From Gammaproteobacteria bacterium (GTDB lineage: Bacteria; Pseudomonadota; Gammaproteobacteria; JAABTG01): a DNA stretch of 13,935 nt. The position numbers and the translations under genes are program-made. The DNA lies in NCBI GenBank assembly GCA_030066245.1, contig JASJBY010000039.1, forward strand, positions 1 through 13,935, given 5' to 3'. The notes under the pieces are model-generated. The model saw only the letters and a list, made by a program, of their open reading frames with translations, was not told where the DNA came from and ran no database searches. The number at the start of each line of letters is the position of its first letter. Positions within the stretch are counted from its first letter, which is position 1. This document shows, in pieces, positions 1 through 5,650 of the stretch.

Positions 1-541
1 ATCACACGGCTTTTGCACTCGCTGTCTACGCTTCGTGCCGCCATCACTGACGACGACGCAAGACTCGCTTCCGGCGGGTGGCTAGCCCTTACCGGGTGGG
101 GTTAACTACCCACTGGGCTGCAATGAGAGGTTTCAAACTTCGACTCGCCATCCCCCTCTCCTAGGCTTCGTTGGCGCGATCGGGACGGACAGGTGCAGAA
201 ATCGCTGAGCAGCGTTGGACGCTGCAGGTATTCAGCCGCACCGAATCGCCCAGACAGATTCACAGGAAGACGTTGCCTACAGAAGTTTCGCGATGGTGAA
301 TATTCACCCATCGATACACGCGGCTTGAATCCGGACTCATTACGCTCCATGCTTCTTATAAAGCTCTGGAGGTACGGCTGGTGGGGTGGGGTGTGGCTTT
401 CCAAAGCGACTCCAAACAAAGGGGAAAGTCGCGACCATGGCGATTGTGAACAAGAACTAGGTTCTGCTTCCGTTCTCTCACCGCCCAACCCTCTCAGCCG
501 GACAGTAAGCGATTGAGAGACCCTCCGACAAGGGGAGAGGA
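1..541. other. No convincing gene; two opposed weak open frames
   Basis: I find no recognisable protein or RNA gene here. A + strand frame (193-516, 107 codons) and a longer - strand frame (102-560, 152 codons) overlap almost completely. Neither has a Shine-Dalgarno site or a domain I recognise, and both are rich in Ser, Arg, Pro and Cys, as expected of chance open frames in GC-rich DNA. The + frame contains a Trp/Gly-rich stretch (around 365-400) that could be a relic. The left 120 bases look like the structured end of a mobile or repeated element. Treat the stretch as non-coding or decayed. Confidence 0.4.
84..119. repeat. Nested hairpin near left edge
   Basis: An outer stem AGCCC (84-88) / GGGCT (115-119) encloses an inner stem GTGGG (96-100) / CCCAC (109-113), whose loop contains the palindrome GTTAAC. 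No U-run follows on either strand, so it is unlikely to be an intrinsic terminator. A structured end of a mobile element or a dispersed palindromic repeat is more plausible; the identity is unknown. Confidence 0.4.
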
Positions 542-571
542 CCTCACTTCCCCGGGCCACGGGACGTGAGG
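542..571. repeat. Imperfect inverted repeat (hairpin)
   Basis: CCTCAC (542-547) pairs with GTGAGG (566-571). After one mismatch TCCC (549-552) pairs with GGGA (561-564), leaving an 8-base loop. The 10-bp stem is GC-rich and lacks a U-tract, so a terminator is not supported. It separates the open-frame region on the left from the decayed frame starting near 562. Confidence 0.4.
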
Positions 572-843
572 CACGTCAGGTAGCGAGACGGAAATGGACA
601 GTTTTCGTCCAGAAGATAGACAGGGATACCACCTAGCTGTTCACCGGCCTTCCGGCGTTCTTGATGCTGCTGTCCGATTTCGTCGACGCTTTGATTCCCT
701 CATCTCCGCCATTTCCCCAAATGCGCGCAGATTTGGAGCGACTTCGTGCAAGATTGTCCGCATTGTTGTTTGCAGACAATGGAGTCGTCTCTGCCCATTT
801 ACCGGCAAACCAGCTATTAACCCTGATATCCGTCGCCCTCTGA
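562..843 (+). pseudogene. Possible decayed ORF with internal amber codon
   Basis: One + strand frame reads as plausible protein from 562 to a TGA at 841-843, interrupted by a TAG at 634-636 that a single change from CAG (Gln) would explain. The better half, about 661-843, has an acidic/hydrophobic start (MLLSDFVDAL) followed by an Arg/Leu-rich amphipathic segment (MRADLERLRARLSALL), unlike a random frame. I recognise no family. There is no ribosome binding site and no clean start codon. Overlapping antisense frames exist, so this may be chance; I rate it as a weak candidate for a gene relic. Confidence 0.22.
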
Positions 844-1250
844 ATCGCCCCGGCCATCCGCGAACGAACCTGGACGAGCCGAATCTCGTTCCACAGCATC
901 GACACACGGGCCGGCTCCTTGGGCGCCCAACGCTGCCGGCTTACTACAGCGGGATTTGCGCCGCCTTTCGATACCTCCGAGGAATTGCCGCCCAGACAGC
1001 CTGGGGATCACCAACACTATTCGAAATGTTCGCGCCGCAGAACGCTAGAGCGGGACCTCCGGCTCGGAAGGGCTCGCAGAGAAACGGGATACAGACATCG
1101 ATGATTGCCTGCTCGCAGTGCTTCGCAATGCCAGCACGCGTGGCGCCGACGCAGAACGATTGGTTCCCGCTCTCCTCGGGGACGTCGACCCCGTTTGAAG
1201 TTGAAAGCATTTCGTCCGAAAAGACCCTACATCCTTCGTCTCCCCCCCAA
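844..1250. other. Gene-poor leader upstream of the lipase operon
   Basis: No intact gene is visible. A frame at 1049-1198, the same frame as the downstream lipase, reads protein-like at its end (LAEKRDTDIDDCLLAVLRN, then TGA at 1196-1198), but it is preceded by a TAG at 1046-1048 and has no start. A long frame spanning 594-1325 overlaps the lipase start and has low-complexity, non-protein-like composition. TTGAAA at 1201-1206 could be a -35 element but has no good -10 partner. The promoter of the lipase operon should lie in this stretch, though I cannot place it. Confidence 0.35.
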
Positions 1251-1251
1251 A

Positions 1252-1257
1252 AAGGAG
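1252..1257 (+). promoter_or_regulatory. Ribosome binding site of the patatin gene
   Basis: AAGGAG lies 7 bases before the ATG at 1265, an optimal Shine-Dalgarno match and spacing. It fixes the start of the lipase gene and rules out the overlapping frame that begins at 594. Confidence 0.8.
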
Positions 1258-1264
1258 AAAGCAC

Positions 1265-3322
1265 ATGTCACGGATATGCTTGGCGCTCTCTGGAGGTGGT
1301 TTCCGGGCCACTCTATTCCATTTAGGGGTCGTGCGTTACCTACATGATGTTGGCCGACTCCAAGAAGTCACCACCATCTGCGGAGTTTCCGGGGGCAGCA
1401 TCCTAGCGGCGTTTGTAGTTGATAACTGGCCCGGATTTGTCTCCCCAAGCACTAATACGCTCGATGCGCCTTTCCGGCGATTGGTTAACTTTATTAGACG
1501 AGATGTCCGCGGGCGAGTTCTCCGTCGGACAACTTTTCTCCGGAGCCAGAGAACGAAGGTTCTTCAACGCGAGCTTGACGGGCTGTATAAGCATAAGAGA
1601 CTGAGTAACATGCCAGATGGAGCGCCGACGATTCGTCTATTGGCTACAAACATGTCCGACGGCGCCCTGGTTTGTTTCTCCGAAAAAGAATATGCTACTT
1701 ATGCAGCGGACAAATGCCAGCACTTTCCGACGGACTGGACCTCTACCTCCTTGGCGGTCGCCGCCTCAGCTGCTTTCCCCGCGATATTCCCGCCCGTGGT
1801 CCTAACTGCACGCCATTTAGGCATGAGAGGCAAAGAAGCTCGCGACTTCGTTCCTCCCAGACACTACATTTCAGACGGTGGAATCTTGGACAACGTCGGC
1901 TACAAGTTCATAAAGGAAACGTTGGCAGATGACCCCTTTGATCTCATCATCATAAGCGATGCGAGCGGCGCTTTTGAAATAGATCCGTTCCGGACATTTT
2001 CTGGCCCATTCGGCCTCCTCCGCACGACGTTGAGATCCACAGATATCATGATGAGCAGAATTGCGGAGCTGGAACAGACAGAGGGCCTTCCGAACTCTCT
2101 CAAAGTCTCCATCTCATGCACACCCGACCAATGTGAGCTGCCTGGTTTAAGCATGAAGGCACGCAAAGCCCTTAAGTATATTCGCACTGACCTTGACGCA
2201 TTCTCACCAACAGAAATCTACGCACTCGTCGCGCATGGCCAAAGCGTTGCGGAGCATTCTCTAGGCACCTCCCATTCCTTGTGGCCTGGTGGGCTCGCTG
2301 AAAAGCCACCCCTTTGGAATCCCCTTGCCGCGAATCCGCTTGAGCAACAAAGCCCACAAAGGACGGAAGAACTGTTAGAGAATTCCTCTAGGCGACGGAC
2401 CCGCCTATTCCAGGGCAGGGATCCTTTTGGGACCGCCGCAGTTTTTCTTTTTCTTTGCGTCCTTGGACTTCCCGTATTCTTCCTTCTCCATTACACGCAG
2501 ACTCATGAAAGCTTTCGCTCTTTCCCATTTACTTTTGAACTATCCTACCCGGACCACTTATCCGATCATTACCGCAGATGCTTTAAAGTCTTCAAAGAGC
2601 CCGACGGAGAAGATTGCCGAGATCTACTCGATAGGGCAAAGCAAAGAGACGTATCTCACTATGCCGCCGGAAGTCTAAGCCCACTAGAAGAGAGAATCCG
2701 AGCGCAGTTTAGCAGCGTATTAGAGACTGCGGATACCACTGCGAACAGAATTCTACCGGCCGTTCGCAGATACTGTAGTTTTTACTTCGCGCAGGGGAAA
2801 CAAGGGGCCGGCAATGGCTACCTTTTCCTTGAGGCCCACAATGACGTCTTTCAGTCGCTCATTAATAGCGTAAGAGGGGTGTTTGTTGCTCTTGGGCTAC
2901 TTGGTACCGAAACAAAGGCTTCCGGTCCCTTGGTAACAAGCCTCAAGGGTAAAACGGCAAAAGGTTTCATACTTTTCAGATTCTCGCACGAGCCCGAGAA
3001 GGAGCATGGCTTCGCTTTCGTCGCAAGCTACATGGACGAGTCCGGGGAAATCACCATAGATGTCGCCCAACCACCAAACCATGGTAGAAAAGGAGGCCTG
3101 TGGCAGGCGCGGCTTAGTGATGTTCAACTGACCAATGGAGGGACACTAGACGGGTTTCTGATGGCAATCGAGTCGGGACACAAAGGCGAGTCTCTTTTCA
3201 ATGTAAGGACAGAGACAGATATTCCATTATTTTCTGATACGGCATCCGATGCTGGACCGTGTCAGGTCAACAAGGAGCCTGGGTTGATAAAATTCGCAAC
3301 CATCCAGATTTCCACACAATGA
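1265..3322 (+). CDS. Patatin-like phospholipase with membrane anchor and novel C-terminal region
   Basis: This 685-aa protein begins with a patatin lipase domain (about residues 1-330). Visible are the oxyanion loop SGGGFRAT (residues 9-16), the nucleophile elbow GVSGG with Ser42, and the catalytic Asp of the DGG motif, Asp204 (ISDGGILDN). Patatins hydrolyse acyl esters of phospholipids or other lipids with this Ser-Asp dyad. A strongly hydrophobic segment at about 390-410 is a probable single membrane span. The remaining 275 residues match no family I recognise. No signal peptide precedes the lipase domain, which suggests a cytoplasmic catalytic domain anchored at the inner membrane, with the orientation uncertain. 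The start has a strong ribosome binding site. The stop overlaps the acyltransferase start in ATGA, so the two are translationally coupled. Substrate and role are unknown; patatins occur as housekeeping lipases, virulence factors and defence effectors (CapV of CBASS), and no cyclase gene is present here. Confidence 0.88.
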   Translation: MSRICLALSGGGFRATLFHLGVVRYLHDVGRLQEVTTICGVSGGSILAAFVVDNWPGFVSPSTNTLDAPFRRLVNFIRRDVRGRVLRRTTFLRSQRTKVLQRELDGLYKHKRLSNMPDGAPTIRLLATNMSDGALVCFSEKEYATYAADKCQHFPTDWTSTSLAVAASAAFPAIFPPVVLTARHLGMRGKEARDFVPPRHYISDGGILDNVGYKFIKETLADDPFDLIIISDASGAFEIDPFRTFSGPFGLLRTTLRSTDIMMSRIAELEQTEGLPNSLKVSISCTPDQCELPGLSMKARKALKYIRTDLDAFSPTEIYALVAHGQSVAEHSLGTSHSLWPGGLAEKPPLWNPLAANPLEQQSPQRTEELLENSSRRRTRLFQGRDPFGTAAVFLFLCVLGLPVFFLLHYTQTHESFRSFPFTFELSYPDHLSDHYRRCFKVFKEPDGEDCRDLLDRAKQRDVSHYAAGSLSPLEERIRAQFSSVLETADTTANRILPAVRRYCSFYFAQGKQGAGNGYLFLEAHNDVFQSLINSVRGVFVALGLLGTETKASGPLVTSLKGKTAKGFILFRFSHEPEKEHGFAFVASYMDESGEITIDVAQPPNHGRKGGLWQARLSDVQLTNGGTLDGFLMAIESGHKGESLFNVRTETDIPLFSDTASDAGPCQVNKEPGLIKFATIQISTQ

Positions 3323-3999
3323 ACATAAGGCTGGTACGGTTTCGGCGCGAAAACTCACGTTTCATCGAGGCCTACTGGAAGCTTAAGTTTGCTGTGTTTT
3401 GTTCAGAACTGGGGTGGCGACTGCCGACCTCAAAGCCAGAAATTGCAGCCGAGGATGAGTTCGACGCCGTTGGCTTCTTTGTAGGTGCCTTCTCGCCGTG
3501 TCTGCTGGGCGTAATTCGTGGTGTCCGGATGGTCGATGCGATACCTTACTACGCAATGATCTCACACCACTTCTCTGGCGCCGGAAGCTGTTTTCGAAAC
3601 AGGACCACAGCAACCATTACGTCTCTGGCTGTACTCCCTGCATACAGGGGTAGGAGACTTCTTCAGATGGAGGACGGAGTAAATACGGTCGCGGCGGGAA
3701 TTGCTACCGAGTTGTTTCGGTGGCTTAGAACACAAGGGATTTGCTACGTCGTTGCGAACGTTTCACTTACGCGTGCCGTCTACTTTTTTCGTAAACTTGG
3801 CTTTCGCGTTATTGACCCGGCAACGTCTCACCTTGGCCATCCTTTTCCGGTCGTTAACATGGCTATGTCGATTGTGCCTGAACCAGATGGGAATTCAGAG
3901 TATTTAGAGGAGCGTGAGTCGAAGATCCTTGGTGCAGAGGGGTTCGATGTTTACACTAGCCGTCACGCTGTAAGTCGAGAGATCGATTCGATACCTTGA
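3319..3999 (+). CDS. GNAT-fold acyltransferase, LuxI-like N-terminal half
   Basis: I place the start at ATG 3319, which overlaps the lipase stop (ATGA), giving 226 aa; an in-frame upstream start at 3259 would lie deep inside the lipase gene. The C-terminal half has GNAT hallmarks: the acyl-donor-binding turn LAVLPAYRGRRLL (about residues 103-115) and the late FFRKLGF motif. The N-terminal half, with FAVFCSELGW near residues 24-33, EDEFD near 45-49 and GVIRGVR, resembles acyl-homoserine-lactone synthases and the related exosortase-associated or N-acyl-amino-acid synthase GNATs. An N-acyl transfer reaction is therefore likely, but donor and acceptor cannot be read from sequence. Coupling to a lipase suggests use of, or action on, fatty acyl groups. 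It is the last gene of the operon; decayed mobile DNA follows at once. Confidence 0.75.
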   Translation: MNIRLVRFRRENSRFIEAYWKLKFAVFCSELGWRLPTSKPEIAAEDEFDAVGFFVGAFSPCLLGVIRGVRMVDAIPYYAMISHHFSGAGSCFRNRTTATITSLAVLPAYRGRRLLQMEDGVNTVAAGIATELFRWLRTQGICYVVANVSLTRAVYFFRKLGFRVIDPATSHLGHPFPVVNMAMSIVPEPDGNSEYLEERESKILGAEGFDVYTSRHAVSREIDSIP

Positions 4000-4057
4000 A
4001 TGAACTGCCTCAGGTGTGGTGCGACTTTGGGGGCTTTTTCTTGGCGCGGGCCGCACG

Positions 4058-4086
4058 AGAAAAGAAAATGGAGGGCCTGTCCCTCC
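4058..4086 (-). terminator. Candidate intrinsic terminator on the - strand
   Basis: On the - strand the stem GGAGGG / CCCTCC (arms at 4081-4086 and 4070-4075 in + coordinates) with a 5-base loop is followed by a T-rich tract (4069 down to 4058). It lies 24 bases beyond the stop of the transposase relic at 4110 and would have ended its transcript. It may also protect the acyltransferase 3' end from convergent transcription. Confidence 0.45.
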
Positions 4087-4109
4087 CAATTAATCGGCTC
4101 GACGCCAAT

Positions 4110-4361
4110 CTACGCGGCCATCCGGATATACTCGTGATGAAGCCTGCCGACGCGCTTCAGCTCAACGATCTTCCCTTGATCTGGCGACTGGATTGGCCGG
4201 CCGCCCGGCGTATCCTTTCCCAATTACAGATGAGTCCCTGATCTGTGATAGTACTCAGCATAGCTGGCGAGAATGCGCTTTAGATGAAGCTCTCCCAGGA
4301 TAACTAGGTGGTCCAGGCACTCTCTCCGGATCGACCCAATGACTCGTTTAGCATAGGGATT
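4110..4361 (-). pseudogene. C-terminal part of disrupted DDE (rve) transposase
   Basis: Read on the - strand from 4361 to the TAG at 4110-4112, this is the end of an integrase-core transposase of the IS3/IS481-like superfamily. It shows NPYAKRVIGSIRREC, LDHLVILGELHLKRIL, AEYYHRSGTHL and the typical end GRLHHEYIRMAA. It is dead on three counts. Its N-terminal part is on the other side of the inserted recombinase element. A TAA at 4224-4226 interrupts the frame after THL, where homologues usually continue to LGKD. The residue expected to be the catalytic Glu in the NPYAER motif is Lys (AKR). A + strand frame across it (3996-4241) is only its shadow. Confidence 0.82.
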
Positions 4362-4396
4362 GGTCTGGGCCGTCGAATGCACCCGATGTAGCGGCT

Positions 4397-4654
4397 GAGC
4401 GTCGATCTTTTCGGATTATCCACCCATTTCATCCACTGCTCGGGCGCGAATTCGACCTGGTCAACGTCAGCCACTGCTGGGGTGACGACCGGGTGTTCTA
4501 CGTCGACGAGAACGATCAGGTCCGCGCGCTGCCAGCGCGCTGGACCGACGTAGTGGCCGATGATCCGTTTGTGGTGATCTCGGCCGGGCGCTCGGATTTT
4601 CGGATTGCCGACCTTCTGGAGTTGGTGGATCTCATTGCCAAGGTGAGCCGATGA
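4397..4654 (+). pseudogene. DUF5372-like protein lacking a recognisable start
   Basis: The frame reads FRIIHPFHPLLGREFDL, then a Trp/Asp-rich middle (CWGDDRVFYVDENDQVRALP, ARWTDV) and DPFVVISAGRSDFRIADLLEL, ending with TGA at 4652-4654. This closely follows DUF5372 proteins, which accompany recombinase-type transposases and whose function is unknown. The expected length is about 85-100 residues, so the body is nearly complete. However, there is no ATG, GTG or TTG before the conserved core, and the frame runs left to the element boundary at 4362. Either the start was lost on insertion or deletion, or a non-standard codon is used. An ATG overlaps its stop (4651) but opens only 14 codons. Confidence 0.6.
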
Positions 4655-4823
4655 AGGACCAGGGCGCTAGCGGTGCTATGGTCGCCAGGTGTTAACGAGA
4701 TTATGCCGTATATGTAAGGCCGATTTTGTCCATGTCACTCTAGAAGTGCGTCGATAGAAAGCGGTAAAGACAACGTTAGATTATTCAACACGAAGCCATA
4801 CAGACACAGCGGACATTAACAGC
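4655..4823. other. Spacer inside the transposon
   Basis: This AT-richer gap separates the DUF5372-like frame from the HTH operon. It holds a 14-codon frame from 4651 to about 4695 and otherwise no gene or strong repeat that I can see. Binding sites for the transposon's own HTH protein could lie here, next to the promoter that follows. Confidence 0.35.
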
Positions 4824-4851
4824 TTGACACTGGTCTCATGATGGGCATAAT
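4824..4851 (+). promoter_or_regulatory. Sigma-70-type promoter of the recombinase operon
   Basis: A perfect -35 TTGACA (4824-4829) is followed after 16 bases by the -10 CATAAT (4846-4851), five of six consensus bases. Transcription would start near 4858, leaving a leader of only about 20 bases before the ATG at 4881, with no clear Shine-Dalgarno site. It reads into the HTH/orphan/recombinase operon. Confidence 0.65.
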
Positions 4852-4880
4852 GGTCCTTACATACTCTCACAGCGCCGACC

Positions 4881-5348
4881 ATGCCACGACGCCGATCCAA
4901 TCCCAAGGCAGAGCGCCTGCGACAGCAAGGTTGCCTACACCCACACCCAGAGCAGGTCACCGACGAGCTGTTCGCTGCAAGCGAGTTCTTCGACCCACGC
5001 GATCTCCTGCAAGTCAAGTACGAGATGCTGCGCCGAGTCCAAATCGACGGATACGCGGTCAGCCAGAGTGCGGCGGGCTTCGGCCTGTCACGACCGTCCT
5101 ACTACCAGGCCCAGAAAGCCTACACCTCGGGTGGCCTGCCCGCGCTGTTGCCGAAGAAACCTGGGCCGCGCCGGGCCCACAAGCTCTCCGAAGAGGTGGT
5201 CGAAGCGCTGCGGGCGGCGTTGGCGGCGGAGCCGGCGTTGAGCTCGCAGGCGTTAGTGCGGCTCGTCCAGGAACGCTTCGGTCTGTCGGTCCATCGACGC
5301 AGCATCGAACGGGCCCTGGCGCCGCAGGAAAAAAAACGCCGGCGATGA
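4881..5348 (+). CDS. Transposon-encoded helix-turn-helix protein
   Basis: This is a 155-aa basic protein. Its centre, QIDGYAVSQSAAGFGLSRPSYYQ (about residues 54-76), has the form of a helix-turn-helix in which a recognition helix follows GLSR. It continues with a Pro/Gly-Lys linker (LLPKKPGPRRAHKL) and a second winged-helix-like half (LSSQALVRLVQERFGLSVHRRSIERAL), ending in a Lys/Arg tail. The same two-part DNA-binding layout occurs in proteins encoded beside recombinase transposases and in the N-terminal part of IS630-type transposases. It probably binds the ends of the element or controls its promoter. Its stop overlaps the next start in ATGA. A longer overlapping frame from 4838 is out of frame with it and not real over this stretch. 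Confidence 0.8.
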   Translation: MPRRRSNPKAERLRQQGCLHPHPEQVTDELFAASEFFDPRDLLQVKYEMLRRVQIDGYAVSQSAAGFGLSRPSYYQAQKAYTSGGLPALLPKKPGPRRAHKLSEEVVEALRAALAAEPALSSQALVRLVQERFGLSVHRRSIERALAPQEKKRRR

Positions 5349-5650
5349 GCAGACAGCCCCGCCTTGTTATCAGCGAGCAGAACGCCTCGGAGCACGCGGC
5401 CCGCTACGAGGCGCTACGCCACCACCAGATAGAGTGCCAAGGGGCCATCGCTGGCTACGGGCTGGCTGTGCTGCTGCGCCAGGGCGTGGCCGCCTGGATG
5501 GTGGTGGCCTCCCAGGTGCCTGCCCCGGCGCGGTGCTCAGCGCAGGACAACACGGCCAGGTCAGCCCCTTTGTCTGGGGGCTCGAACGCGGAGGTAGTCC
5601 ACGTACTGGCCGCCATGACCATGGAGCACATACAGCAGGTGCACCTATGA
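5345..5650 (+). CDS. 101-aa orphan protein of the recombinase operon
   Basis: ATG at 5345 overlaps the HTH stop (ATGA), and the TGA at 5648-5650 overlaps the recombinase ATG (ATGA). It is therefore locked between two coupled genes and very likely translated. The sequence has a polar, His-rich N-terminal third (HAARYEALRHHQIECQGAIA), a small hydrophobic central patch (GYGLAVLLRQGVAAWMVVASQ), a Ser/Ala-rich linker and a C-terminal helix containing MTMEHIQQVHL. No family is recognised and no catalytic motif is evident. From context it may be an accessory or regulator of the recombinase. The in-frame extension upstream to 4838 is the shadow of the HTH gene and is excluded. Confidence 0.7.
   Translation: MSRQPRLVISEQNASEHAARYEALRHHQIECQGAIAGYGLAVLLRQGVAAWMVVASQVPAPARCSAQDNTARSAPLSGGSNAEVVHVLAAMTMEHIQQVHL

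Noticed and set aside
102..560. A 152-codon - strand frame at the left edge
   Set aside because: No ribosome binding site, no domain, Ser/Arg/Pro-rich composition, and an equally open frame on the other strand.
594..1325. A 243-codon + strand frame before and over the lipase start
   Set aside because: It overlaps the lipase start and its strong ribosome binding site, contains no recognisable domain and has irregular composition.
1265..3999. CBASS-type defence operon (patatin effector CapV)
   Set aside because: No CD-NTase or other cyclase, Cap2/Cap3 or TIR/HORMA gene is in the window; the lipase also has a long non-CapV C-terminal region.
4000..4137. A 45-codon + strand frame starting MNCLRCGA immediately after the acyltransferase stop, looking like a zinc ribbon
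   Set aside because: It has only one CxxC pair and one further Cys, and its second half lies over the transposase relic and hairpin; most likely chance.
3996..4241. An 81-codon + strand frame beginning with TTG right after the acyltransferase
   Set aside because: It lies antisense to the C-terminal part of the transposase relic, whose reading (GRLHHEYIRMAA etc.) is clearly homologous to a family; the + frame is a shadow.
4838..5344. Long upstream extension of the 101-aa orphan gene
   Set aside because: It overlaps the HTH gene in another frame, has low-complexity composition, and the ATGA start at 5345 explains the gene better.
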